From WRIS01 sp964345475 (GTDB lineage: Bacteria; Actinomycetota; Coriobacteriia; Coriobacteriales; Eggerthellaceae), in assembly GCA_964345475.1 (NCBI GenBank), contig CAYFQW010000002.1, positions 118,611-182,610 on the forward strand: DNA of 64,000 bases. The letters run 5' to 3'. The notes below the pieces were generated by a model. The model was not told the origin of the DNA, made no database searches, and saw only the letters and a program-made list of their open reading frames with translations. The translations under genes were made by a program, and so were the position numbers. Shown in pieces: positions 27,772 to 35,759 of the stretch (the first letter of the stretch is position 1; the number at the start of each line of letters is the position of its first letter).

Positions 27772-27962
27772 GCTTATTTACATCCTGACGTCCAAACGCA
27801 CTCCTTCAGTTAAGCCAGATGTAGACCCTGCTAGCATCTCTGCCGTCCTCAAGCTCATACCCCAAGCTTCCTGACAATAAAACATAAGTTTATCTAGCCA
27901 CAGACTTTTCCCAACCACCTCTCAAGCGACAGATTGTCGTCTTTGCCTGTATGGCCCTCTGA
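27772..27962 (-). other. Leader between riboswitch terminator and ecfT, with a short open frame
   Basis: Contains a 35-codon minus-strand frame (ATG 27885 to TAA 27778) ending 7 bases before the ecfT GTG. It has no ribosome site and I recognise no family. The frame can be extended upstream to 27921 without a stop. It could be chance, a leader peptide, or the tail of a lost gene such as an S-component. Confidence 0.25.
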
Positions 27963-27999
27963 AACAAAAGAGCTGCACATCTCGATAATGATGCGCAGC
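27963..27999 (-). terminator. Rho-independent terminator of the cobalamin riboswitch
   Basis: On the minus strand GCTGCGCATC pairs with GATGTGCAGC (10 pairs, one wobble) around an 8-base loop, followed by TCTTTTGTTTC. It follows the riboswitch 3' end by about 65 bases, so it is the likely expression platform: cobalamin binding would favour this hairpin and stop transcription. Confidence 0.7.
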
Positions 28000-28049
28000 C
28001 CGTATTTGCTCCGTATAATGTCGTGCCTGCAGTAAACCGCTGCTCGCAA

Positions 28050-28195
28050 CAACATTTCTCCGGAAAAGCGCTCTGACTCTTTGGTTTCTACCAATTTACA
28101 TGGCCTTCACCAAATTACAGTGGCGGTACCGTGCGGGGTTTTCACCCGACTTTCCTCAACCGAAGAGCGTATGTCTCATCATGTACAGTATAGCT
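28050..28195 (-). promoter_or_regulatory. Cobalamin riboswitch controlling the ECF transporter
   Basis: Minus-strand core elements in order: GGAAAGTCGGGTGAAAACCC, a CGGTACCGCCACTGTAA box containing the B12-box GCCACTG (28124-28118), and the 3' GAGTCAGAGCGC. These match the L5/L13 and B12-box parts of adenosylcobalamin riboswitches. The exact ends (P1) are estimates. It lies downstream of the methyltransferase gene and upstream of ecfT-ecfA, so it should lower transporter expression when cobalamin is plentiful. Confidence 0.85.
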
Positions 28196-28274
28196 TAAAG
28201 AAAGCTGATGGTTCATAGAAGCAGCCTAAACTCTAAACGGTTCATCTGCCCGAACCTTGAAACAACAGATTTCT

Positions 28275-29087
28275 TTAGTCCTCTTTTGGTTTAGCCGGGA
28301 AGAGACCATCACGGTACGCCCCGAGATATTCCATGCAATATTCATCATTTCCCAAAAGAGCATTTGTAGAGAATAAGGCCGCCTGCATGTAGGGGTCCGT
28401 TGGGTCCATGATGGCACTATCCATGCCTGCGTTCATAGCAAGACAAAGGAATTGCGTGTTTATCCCCCGGCGATACGGCATGCCAAAGCTTATATTTGAG
28501 AGGCCTGAGGTGAAATGAACATTTGGGAACTCTTCCTTAATAAGCCGGATTCCTTCAGTGAAATTCAAAAGGGAGTCTGTTTTCGTTCCTAAGGTGGTAA
28601 CCAAAGGATCAATAAAAACTTTCTTGTCATCAATACCATATGCACGAGTAGCATCTATGATGTCACGGGCAATTTCAAGTTTCTTCTGGGGATCATCGGG
28701 AATACCCTCGTTATTACAGGTCAGAGCGATAATGCTCCAATCGGTGCCCTGGACCACGGGGAGGATTGCTTCGCACTTTCCCTCTTCCATAGATATCGAG
28801 TTTACTATGCCCGGTTTTTCTGTAAGTTTCATGCAATCAATAAGAATCTGGGTATCCGAGCTGTCGAGACAAAGGGGGAGCTTTGATACTTCTTGTGCCT
28901 TATCAATAAGCCAAACCATCGTCTCCATTTCAATATCAGGCGCTACCCCTGCACAGATATCAAGATAATCTGCACCCGCTTCATCTTGCCCCATAGCAAT
29001 CGTTTTGATGTATTCAGCATCCTTCGCTTCAATGGCTTTTAATGTCTTTGGGATGAAGCCGTTTATCTTTTCACCGATGATAATCAT
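28275..29087 (-). CDS. Methyltetrahydrofolate:corrinoid methyltransferase (AcsE/MtgA-like)
   Basis: 270 residues from ATG 29087 (AAAGGAG 6 bases upstream; a longer frame exists but is not supported). It has the pterin-binding TIM-barrel family start MIIIGEKINGFIPKT, then ADYLDICAGV, LCLDSSDTQIL, a NSISMEEGK loop and GLSNISFGMPYR. These match methyl-THF:corrinoid iron-sulfur protein methyltransferases (AcsE) and the MtgA-type enzymes of methoxy and betaine demethylation. It moves a methyl group between THF and the cobalt of a corrinoid protein. The next gene upstream encodes such a protein. Sequence alone does not tell the direction in vivo. Confidence 0.88.
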   Translation of the reverse strand: MIIIGEKINGFIPKTLKAIEAKDAEYIKTIAMGQDEAGADYLDICAGVAPDIEMETMVWLIDKAQEVSKLPLCLDSSDTQILIDCMKLTEKPGIVNSISMEEGKCEAILPVVQGTDWSIIALTCNNEGIPDDPQKKLEIARDIIDATRAYGIDDKKVFIDPLVTTLGTKTDSLLNFTEGIRLIKEEFPNVHFTSGLSNISFGMPYRRGINTQFLCLAMNAGMDSAIMDPTDPYMQAALFSTNALLGNDEYCMEYLGAYRDGLFPAKPKED

Positions 29088-29214
29088 GGTCGCTCCTTTT
29101 GTACTTTTTAAGGTTGTAGAGCTCTCCCTGTGTTTACATACAAGCAAACTTCGCACCCAGGGAGCCTTGTATCTATGTATCTTTTATTCTTGTTGCAGCT
29201 TCTTAAAATAGCTA

Positions 29215-29850
29215 TCAAGCTAGGAGCTCAGCCGCTTTAGCTGCTGCAGATCCTGCATCTGGCGTGTATGCGTCCGCGCCAATTTCATCAGCAAATTCCT
29301 GTGTTATAGGGGCGCCGCCTATCATCACCTTCACCTGGTCGCGAAGACCCGCATCCGCAAGAGCTTGTATTACCTCAGGAAGGCGCGGCATGGTAGTTGT
29401 GAGCAAGGCTGAAAGCATGAGCAGGTCACATTCAGGATGCTCTTTTACGTACTCAACAAATTTCTCTGTAGAAACATCAACACCAAGATCTTCTATTTCG
29501 ATACCCTTTCCTTCGACCATCATACGAACGAGGTTCTTGCCGATATCATGCATATCTCCGGCTACGGTACCGATAACAGCGTGGCCGAGGGATTCTGCAC
29601 CCGCCTCAGCAAGGTAAGGCTTCAAAATTTCAGTACCTACACTCATAGCGCGAGCAGCTATCAGCATTTCGGGCACGAACACCTCATTGCGGCTAAACTT
29701 ATCGCCAATAATAGACATGGCATTAACAAGACCGTCATTGAGAATGACTTGAGGGTCGATGCCCTCCTCAAGAGCTTGTTCTACCAAAGGGCCAACCTCT
29801 TTTTTCTTACCTCGTTCGACCGCCAAAGCAATATCTTCGATGATAGACAT
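29215..29850 (-). CDS. Corrinoid (B12-binding) methyl carrier protein
   Basis: 211 residues from ATG 29850 (AGAGG upstream). Residues 1-88 form the helical cap domain (B12-binding 2); residues 89-211 the Rossmann-like B12 domain. The DMHDIG motif at 99-104 supplies the histidine that ligates cobalt, and a GGAPITQEFADEIGADAY segment closes the fold. It is the MtaC/MtmC/MtvC class, a methyl carrier for substrate-specific methyltransferases. The partner methyl-THF enzyme follows 127 bases downstream. No MtaB/MtvB-type substrate methyltransferase or CODH/ACS subunit is in the window, so the methyl source or sink is unknown. Confidence 0.9.
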   Translation of the reverse strand: MSIIEDIALAVERGKKKEVGPLVEQALEEGIDPQVILNDGLVNAMSIIGDKFSRNEVFVPEMLIAARAMSVGTEILKPYLAEAGAESLGHAVIGTVAGDMHDIGKNLVRMMVEGKGIEIEDLGVDVSTEKFVEYVKEHPECDLLMLSALLTTTMPRLPEVIQALADAGLRDQVKVMIGGAPITQEFADEIGADAYTPDAGSAAAKAAELLA

Positions 29851-30283
29851 AACAAACCTCTTTCTTCCCGATCCGGTTTTTCGAATATCTGGAAATGCAT
29901 GCTCTCCTCGAGGATGGGGATGCTTGAAGGCTTTTTTGACAAACCGACTAAGATGAACGATCAGCTTGAAGAGCCTGTCTTTCCTAGGCTTTTCTATCGC
30001 ACTCCGCCGCAAAGCCCGTACCTGAAGTGAGCTGCTTACCACAATTCAATTTTACTCGAGGAGATTGATATTAGTGATTCATTTTCCGCATATGACAGTT
30101 TATACAGTTGAGGTATTGAACAGGATGCTCCAAACCAGCACGTACCCTTTTCTCAGCTTGGGCAAGCCTTCAGGAGCAAAGTATATATAGTATGTGCTAG
30201 GATTATAGATAACATTCTATTTCTCGAACCGCTTGTGAACAACTGAAGGACACACCGAAAAGCAACACAAGATAGGCAATACG
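29851..30283. other. Divergent intergenic region between corrinoid gene and LysR gene
   Basis: About 430 bases that should hold the promoters of both transcription units and the operator of the LysR protein. The first 190 bases stay open in the corrinoid frame but start no better-supported protein. No B12-box is present here. I could not pick out a convincing T-N11-A operator among several candidates. Confidence 0.4.
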
Positions 30284-31198
30284 ATGGAAACTTCCCATAT
30301 GCATGAATTTTTAGTATTGGCTAAACACCTCAACTATACCTCAGCGGCACAAGCCCTCTACATCTCACAGCCCACGCTCTCCCGCCACATTAATGCCCTA
30401 GAAGAAGAACTCGGAGTCTCTCTCTTAAACCGCAGTCGCCATGATGTGTCTCTCACGCCCTCTGGCGAAGATGCCGTTATAGCCTTCGACTTTATTATGC
30501 AGCATTGCGATGCTCTCGCCAGCCAACTGGGCAAAATTACCTATAACGGCGTATCCGGACTAGCGCTGGGCATGGTCCATCTCGGCCCGAGCACCATATA
30601 TGGTAATCGGATTATAGAGTATTTTGAAAAAAACATTCCAGACGTGTCTATTTCAAGCGTGCGTACCCATATTTCACGCATCCCGATAAATCTTGAAAGA
30701 AGCGTTATTGATGCAGCTGTGGTGATGAGCTCTCCTGGCTTTGAAAGCACAGGCATGAGTAATCTTGTTGTTGATGAAATACCTGTATTCGCTATCGTGA
30801 GAAGAAACCATCCTTGGGCTCAAAAAAAATCGGTGAGTCTTAAGGAGCTTGCTGCTGAACATATTCTCTCCCCCCACCACCCCTTCGATGAGTTCCCTTT
30901 CATAGAGATGCTCTTTAAAGAAAAAGGCATTGAATATCTTGGCGTAGAGAGCGACGCCCCTCTTGACTCACTACTCGATTACAGGGACATTTCCTCTGCG
31001 GTGCCAGTAAGGGGTTCTCTCAGTACGGCGGATGCAAAAGGCGGTTTGTCACTCGTCCCAGTTGAAAATGGGACTATCACGCAGAATGTTTCCATCCTAT
31101 ATCGAAAGAACAATACAAATCCGAACCTTCAAACACTTATACAAAATATTCCGCACATACCAAAGCCGGCAAAGGGTACTGGTTCACCCAAGATCTAG
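30284..31198 (+). CDS. LysR-family transcriptional regulator
   Basis: 304 residues. The N-terminal winged helix-turn-helix (about 1-60) reads FLVLAKHLNYTSAAQALYIS, QPTLSRHINALEEELG and LLNRSRHDVSLTPSGE. A periplasmic-binding-like effector domain fills the rest. It is transcribed away from the corrinoid-protein/methyltransferase operon, the classic arrangement for a LysR protein that controls its divergent neighbour. It is convergent with the focA-type gene. The effector is unknown; a C1 or aromatic methoxy compound is only a guess. Confidence 0.9.
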   Translation: METSHMHEFLVLAKHLNYTSAAQALYISQPTLSRHINALEEELGVSLLNRSRHDVSLTPSGEDAVIAFDFIMQHCDALASQLGKITYNGVSGLALGMVHLGPSTIYGNRIIEYFEKNIPDVSISSVRTHISRIPINLERSVIDAAVVMSSPGFESTGMSNLVVDEIPVFAIVRRNHPWAQKKSVSLKELAAEHILSPHHPFDEFPFIEMLFKEKGIEYLGVESDAPLDSLLDYRDISSAVPVRGSLSTADAKGGLSLVPVENGTITQNVSILYRKNNTNPNLQTLIQNIPHIPKPAKGTGSPKI

Positions 31199-31233
31199 CA
31201 TACGGAAAACCTGAACTCACACATCGACACAAA

Positions 31234-32082
31234 CTAGCTGCTTTGTCCTGGATCTTGATTGGCGCATTGGTTCTTTGTGCCATGAGTAACGTAAAAGATT
31301 AGGCCAACCAACACCCCTCCAACAATATTTCCCAAAGTAACAGGAATGAGGTTTGCTGATATGAAGGTTTGAAAATTCAAGACAGCTGTGTTGATGCCCG
31401 CGTCAGCGATAAGTGCTGTGTAGGCTGGATGTACATTGGCTAAAATACCTGCTGGAATGTAATACATGTTGGCAATACTGTGCTCAAATCCCGCAACGAC
31501 AAATAACATAACAGGCAAGTATAAGCCTATGATCTTGCCAGCTGTATCCTGAGCAGAGTTTCCTAAGTACACGGCAAGACAAACGAGCAGATTGCAAAAC
31601 ATGCCTAAGACAAATGCATTACCCCATGTATAGCTCGATTTGGAAGCAGCCACTTTCGCAGTATACACGGCGAGCGAACCACCCCCGATGTCGAGCTGGC
31701 CAGAGAATGCGACCAGTACAGCAACGGCAAACGCTCCGACAAAGTTTGCAAGATATACAATCGTCCAGTTGCGCAAAAGCTCTTGTAGGGTAATTTTTTT
31801 TCGTATAAGCGCAGTAATCATAAGTGCATTGCCCGTAAACAGCTCTGCCCCCAATACCACCACCATACAAAGACCCACGGGGAAAACGAGTCCCGTGATA
31901 AAACGAACCAAACCTGTATCACCTAAAGAAAAGACCGCAGTTGAGGAGCCTACCGCGCCAAGAGCAATAAAGGCTCCTGCAGACAAGCCTAGGATGATTA
32001 GCCGCAAGATTGGAGATTTTGCTTTGACTATTGACGCCTCGACATAATTGTCGCAAATCTGCCCTGGTGTAAATATAGCCAT
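31234..32082 (-). CDS. Formate/nitrite transporter family channel (FocA type)
   Basis: 282 residues with six predicted membrane segments. Family features are AGAFIALGAVGS, GAELFTGNALMITAL, the WTIVYLANFVGA stretch and NLIPVTLGNIVGGVL near the end. The ELFTGN segment belongs to the pore-forming half helix region. Formate channels and nitrite (NirC) or hydrosulfide channels are close relatives; linkage to fhs and the methyl-branch genes favours formate. It has its own promoter (32180-32208). Confidence 0.88.
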   Translation of the reverse strand: MAIFTPGQICDNYVEASIVKAKSPILRLIILGLSAGAFIALGAVGSSTAVFSLGDTGLVRFITGLVFPVGLCMVVVLGAELFTGNALMITALIRKKITLQELLRNWTIVYLANFVGAFAVAVLVAFSGQLDIGGGSLAVYTAKVAASKSSYTWGNAFVLGMFCNLLVCLAVYLGNSAQDTAGKIIGLYLPVMLFVVAGFEHSIANMYYIPAGILANVHPAYTALIADAGINTAVLNFQTFISANLIPVTLGNIVGGVLVGLIFYVTHGTKNQCANQDPGQSS

Positions 32083-32179
32083 ATTGCCTCATAAGCTCAT
32101 CGTCGTCATATCGCAATGACTTTCAATACATTACAGTTTTTCAGTTCTTTGAACTTTTTGCACGGATTTTCGCATGTCT

Positions 32180-32208
32180 ATTTTGGTTCTCCCCCTCAAC
32201 GATGTCAA
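32180..32208 (-). promoter_or_regulatory. Promoter of the focA-type gene
   Basis: TTGACA and CAAAAT on the minus strand, 17 bases apart, about 100 bases upstream of the start codon. A good -35 and a 4-of-6 -10. Confidence 0.55.
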
Positions 32209-32425
32209 TCTTTAAAAGGCAAAATGCCGCTTACCGGGATGTTAGTGTAATTGAGGCTCCAGATACCCTATCTGGCCTGCCCTAGAAGGTCGGAGATAAC
32301 GCAAGAGGCTTGTATTGTAAAACAGACTTCTCAAACATGGTTTTCGTATAAGTTATCAGCGAGAGCAGATAAAATAGTTAAACTAAAAGGCTAGCGTGCA
32401 TGGGTGCCTTTTGAAAAGAGAAGAC
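32209..32425. other. Intergenic region with a perfect short hairpin
   Basis: Upstream of the RACo-like gene. It contains CCAGATA-CCC-TATCTGG at 32259-32275 and a possible TAAAAT -10 near 32373. No riboswitch class matched. GTG 32396 could be an upstream start for the next gene. Confidence 0.35.
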
Positions 32426-33937
32426 ATGACCATAAAAATATTTGCCATGGGCACAAGCTTCGATATCGAAGTACAGGGCCAGACAATCCTCGATGCCATC
32501 CAATCATCCGGAATCGATTTTGCTGCTCCGTGTGGAGGTGCCGGTACTTGTAAGAAATGCCAGGTCCTCGTTAAAGGCAGAGAAGGCCTGCAATATAAGC
32601 TTGCCTGCAGAACCAAACTCGAAAGAAGCATGGTTGTCCACGTAGAATCACAGCAAGCGATGACCATTACCGTTTCGAGCAAAGATTCACTAAGCTTTTC
32701 GGGCACCGGTGAAGAAGGATATGGACTTGCTGTTGACATGGGGACCACAACGATCGTGTGTCGCCTGCACGAGCTATCAAGTGGAGCAATAATCTCATCA
32801 GCAGCACGAGTGAATCCGCAAATTGTGTATGGCAGCGACGTCATTGCGCGCATAACATCATGTATGGAGGGCCATCTCGACGAGATTGCAGTTCTTTTAC
32901 GAAACGCTCTCGAAGAGATGACTGATTACCTCTGCAAAGAAGCCCGTATCGACCGGACTCAGATAAAAGACATGGCCGTGGTGGGAAATACCGTCATCGA
33001 GCACCTAGCAGCTGGCCTATCCCCCGTAACCATAGGTGTCTCACCCTTCAAACCGCTGTCTTTTTTTGGCTCATACATCCCGTTCTTGCCCCTTATTGAC
33101 CAGGCTTATTTTGCACCTGCACTTTCAGGGTACATTGGTGGTGACATAACGGCAGGACTGCTTGCTTCGAACATACATGAATCCGAGGAGCTACAGATAT
33201 TTCTCGATCTCGGGACGAATGGAGAGCTTGCGCTTGGTTCTAAAAAAGGTATCCTTTCCTGTGCGACAGCTGCAGGCCCTGTCTTCGAAGGAGCAAGTAT
33301 CCATTTTGGCATGCCTGCCAGAAATGGGGCCATATCTCGGGTCTGCTTCGACGGCGAAACACTTGAGGCTTCAGTTATCGGTGATGGGAAAGCCATCGGA
33401 ATCTGCGGAACCGGGCTTATTGAAGCGGTTGCAGCAATGCTTGCAACTGGTGTTATTGACGAGACGGGCCGTATCCTTGATTTCGATGAGCTTGATGAGA
33501 AGCTTGTTCCTTTTGTAGGTTACTATAACAACGCTCCTGTTTTTTATCTGACGGAAGATGCTTCGCTCTTTATAACTCAGGCAGATATACGAAATCTACA
33601 ATTGGCAAAAGCAGCTATCTGTGCAGGGATCTTAACCCTTATCGATGCTGGTGGATTTTCTTTCGATGATATAGGTGCACTCCTTGTTGCTGGAGGGTTT
33701 GGAGATTATTTAGATATTGAAGCAGCAGCAAGCATAGGACTTTTCCCAAAAGAATTTTTAGGACGGGCCCGCAGTGTCGGTAATACGGCTATCGAGGGGG
33801 CCAGTATGCTGCTCACGTCTCCCGAAGCTCGCGAGGATGTAGAAAACATAGCTGCGACCTCCACATACATCGAACTTTCGACCTCTTCGCGTTTCAACAT
33901 GCTATATATGGACCAGATGGGCTTTTATATAGACTAG
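32426..33937 (+). CDS. RACo-like ATP-dependent corrinoid activator (2Fe-2S ferredoxin plus ASKHA domain)
   Basis: 503 residues from ATG 32426; GTG 32396 with AAAAGG upstream is a possible longer start. The N-terminal ferredoxin domain has C36, C42, C45 and C61 (CGGAGTCKKC, then LACRT), a plant-type 2Fe-2S pattern. Then comes the DUF4445 region with an ASKHA nucleotide fold: LAVDMGTTTIV, FLDLGTNGELAL and ALLVAGGFGDYLD. Proteins of this build (RACo, RamA-related) reduce accidentally oxidised Co(II) corrinoid proteins back to Co(I). The corrinoid protein at 29.2 kb is the obvious client. The usual linker and middle domain are short here. Confidence 0.88.
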   Translation: MTIKIFAMGTSFDIEVQGQTILDAIQSSGIDFAAPCGGAGTCKKCQVLVKGREGLQYKLACRTKLERSMVVHVESQQAMTITVSSKDSLSFSGTGEEGYGLAVDMGTTTIVCRLHELSSGAIISSAARVNPQIVYGSDVIARITSCMEGHLDEIAVLLRNALEEMTDYLCKEARIDRTQIKDMAVVGNTVIEHLAAGLSPVTIGVSPFKPLSFFGSYIPFLPLIDQAYFAPALSGYIGGDITAGLLASNIHESEELQIFLDLGTNGELALGSKKGILSCATAAGPVFEGASIHFGMPARNGAISRVCFDGETLEASVIGDGKAIGICGTGLIEAVAAMLATGVIDETGRILDFDELDEKLVPFVGYYNNAPVFYLTEDASLFITQADIRNLQLAKAAICAGILTLIDAGGFSFDDIGALLVAGGFGDYLDIEAAASIGLFPKEFLGRARSVGNTAIEGASMLLTSPEAREDVENIAATSTYIELSTSSRFNMLYMDQMGFYID

Positions 33938-33938
33938 A

Positions 33939-33995
33939 CTCGAATTTTTAGTTGTATAGCGCAACTCCTCGAGTTTTTAGTTGTATAGGACGCAA
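33939..33995. repeat. Imperfect tandem duplication at the 3' end of the DUF2284 gene
   Basis: Two copies of a 26-28 base unit (33939-33964 and 33968-33995), each containing TTTTTAGTTGTATAG and GCAAC. They differ by one substitution and a 2-base insertion. The second copy holds the last codons and stop of the minus-strand gene, the first repeats them beyond the stop. Confidence 0.75.
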
Positions 33996-34507
33996 CCGCA
34001 GAACGCAAGGGTTCGAGGACCATGGTTATAGGGGATTCCAGCGCTTGTACAGACTTCAGACACGACCAAACCACAGGCTTCCATTGATGGGTATACTTTA
34101 TCTGGGAAGCGACACGGCTCATCAGGATATGTGCATTCTTTGCAGCGAGTGCAGGTGCCTGCAGAAAGCGGCATTGAATCTATCGGCGACTCGCTTATAA
34201 GATCGACAAACTTGTTGAACTTTTTAGCGTGTAGGTCACTTCCGGCCTGTATGGATTCGTAATCAAAATCATCTTCCATTTGGACAATAGTTTGGAATAC
34301 AAAGCCTCGCTTATACTGTTCAATTTTCGAGCGATATTCTTCTAAGCTCCCACATGCGGGGGGACAAGCCCAATTCTCATTGTAGCAACCGCAACTGTTT
34401 GCGGCACACATGTCACGGACTTCTTCACGCAATATGAGCTGAGACGGATCAACCTCGGCCACCTCATCAAAACCTATCTTATCAAGCATATCTTTCATGG
34501 TATTCAC
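33977..34507 (-). CDS. DUF2284 family metal-binding protein
   Basis: 176 residues, GTG start with GAGGGG 6 bases upstream (ATG three codons later possible). Cysteine clusters are CAANSCGCYNENWACPPACG (near 33-52), CTRCKECTYPDEPC and CG near the end. They resemble ferredoxin-like or other metal sites. The family is common in methanogens and acetogens, often beside corrinoid methyltransferase genes, but has no settled function. It is convergent with the RACo-like gene and upstream of nothing on its own strand until the LysR region, so it is probably transcribed with the adenosyltransferase gene 37 bases upstream. Confidence 0.85.
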   Translation of the reverse strand: MNTMKDMLDKIGFDEVAEVDPSQLILREEVRDMCAANSCGCYNENWACPPACGSLEEYRSKIEQYKRGFVFQTIVQMEDDFDYESIQAGSDLHAKKFNKFVDLISESPIDSMPLSAGTCTRCKECTYPDEPCRFPDKVYPSMEACGLVVSEVCTSAGIPYNHGPRTLAFCGCVLYN

Positions 34508-34544
34508 AACAGACCCCTCTTCCTACTGCACTAAATGCCTCTGC

Positions 34545-35060
34545 TCAATACTCAATTCCCCGTCTTGCTTCGATGCCTTTTTCGTAAGGATGGCGGACCG
34601 ATCGCATTTCAGTTATATAGTCTGCCGCCTCTTCTATATAGTCAGGGAAGACTCTCCCTGTCAATATAAGTTCAAGGTTTTTGGGCTTATTCTCGATAAG
34701 CTCCTTCAAGGGCGCTTCGTCGATAAGACCCGTTTCAATGGCACCAAGAACCTCGTCCAAAACGAGCATATCGCATTTGCCTTGCTTGAATAAGTTGATC
34801 CCCTCTAACAGGTCAGCTGTATGAACAGCTCGTACTTCTTCTTTTTCTTTCTTGTTCATAGCGAAGCTGAACTTTGACATATTGTTCTTACGAATAATGC
34901 TCACGTTTGGGTACTCATGCAAGAGCTTTATTTCTCCAGAATCGCTTGCCTTCAGAAACTGAACAATAACCACGTTCCAATTGGCCGCAATCGCACGCAG
35001 AGCTGTTCCTATAGCTGCAGTTGTTTTACCCTTCCCCTCTCCATAGTTAACGATAATCAT
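34545..35060 (-). CDS. Corrinoid adenosyltransferase (BtuR/CobO family)
   Basis: 171 residues. N-terminal MIIVNYGEGKGKTTAAIG is the phosphate loop of this family, followed by VVIVQFLKAS and DMLVLDEVLGAIETGLI and an ITEMRSVRHPYEKGIEARRGIEY C-terminus, listed as separate landmarks. It attaches the adenosyl group of ATP to Co(I) corrinoids. This is consistent with an organism that takes up or salvages corrinoids by the ECF system. No other cobalamin biosynthesis gene is in the window. Confidence 0.9.
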   Translation of the reverse strand: MIIVNYGEGKGKTTAAIGTALRAIAANWNVVIVQFLKASDSGEIKLLHEYPNVSIIRKNNMSKFSFAMNKKEKEEVRAVHTADLLEGINLFKQGKCDMLVLDEVLGAIETGLIDEAPLKELIENKPKNLELILTGRVFPDYIEEAADYITEMRSVRHPYEKGIEARRGIEY

Positions 35061-35174
35061 GTTTCACCCTTTTCTAAAAATCGCATGACCCCGTAACGTC
35101 AGTAAAAGCAACGAGATTATTCCTATACCTGACAATGAGTGGAGTCGAAACTGCTCCAAATCTCTCGAGTATGT

Positions 35175-35211
35175 AAAAACGGAATGCCGTTTGTCCAATT
35201 GGCATTCCGTT
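35175..35211 (-). terminator. Intrinsic terminator of the desulfoferrodoxin gene
   Basis: On the minus strand an 11-pair stem AACGGAATGCC/GGCATTCCGTT with a 12-base loop runs into TTTTT. It starts 42 bases after the stop codon of the gene at 35253. Confidence 0.85.
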
Positions 35212-35252
35212 GTAGCTCAAGGCGCATATAGTACCTGAAGAGGATAGGGGTT

Positions 35253-35633
35253 TTATAGCTCGGACACCCAAAGCCCGTGGAGGTTACAGTATTCGTAAAC
35301 TTTAAGAGGCGCATCATTTTCAGACAGGGCAAAATCTGCCTTAGGCTCATCTCCTGCTTTTAAGGGCGCGAACTGATACGTTTTTTCACTCACAAGGCAT
35401 ATAAAGGTAATGAAGTGTTCTTCGACCATGGGATGGAGCACACTTCCGACCTCAACGTGAACCTGCCCACCATCGACAGTTACCTCGGGAACATGCTTTT
35501 CAGTTGCAGCATCTTCCGTATTCTCAACCAACTCGTTCATTGTTTCGCCACAGCAAACTAAGGGCACGCTGCTATCGAACGGCTTTACCGCCACATTTCC
35601 ACAACGCTCACAGTGATAGAACTTGACTTCCAT
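35253..35633 (-). CDS. Desulfoferrodoxin (superoxide reductase)
   Basis: 126 residues, two-iron class. Centre I: C9, C12, C28 and C29 (CERCG and CCG) hold the desulforedoxin-type iron. Centre II, where superoxide is reduced to peroxide: histidines in KHVPEV and EEHFITFI and the Cys/His pair in YEYCNLHGLW. It is an oxygen-defence enzyme of strict anaerobes. Monocistronic by the terminator below and the 126-base gap above. Confidence 0.93.
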   Translation of the reverse strand: MEVKFYHCERCGNVAVKPFDSSVPLVCCGETMNELVENTEDAATEKHVPEVTVDGGQVHVEVGSVLHPMVEEHFITFICLVSEKTYQFAPLKAGDEPKADFALSENDAPLKVYEYCNLHGLWVSEL

Positions 35634-35759
35634 GTTTACTCCTTTGCTAGTCTTAAACTTTTACTTTTTATCTATAAGAGTACGGGTCACGTTGTCTAAA
35701 CATGACTTCGCCTTCTTACTACCTCCATACCACAAGCAAACTATGCTTCCTCGTGGTGT

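Noticed and set aside
27894..28094. A 66-codon minus-strand frame over the leader of ecfT
   Set aside because: It overlaps the cobalamin riboswitch 3' part and its terminator; better explained as structured RNA.
29851..30042. Longer N-terminus for the corrinoid protein
   Set aside because: The open frame continues upstream, but homology and a good ribosome site both start at 29850.
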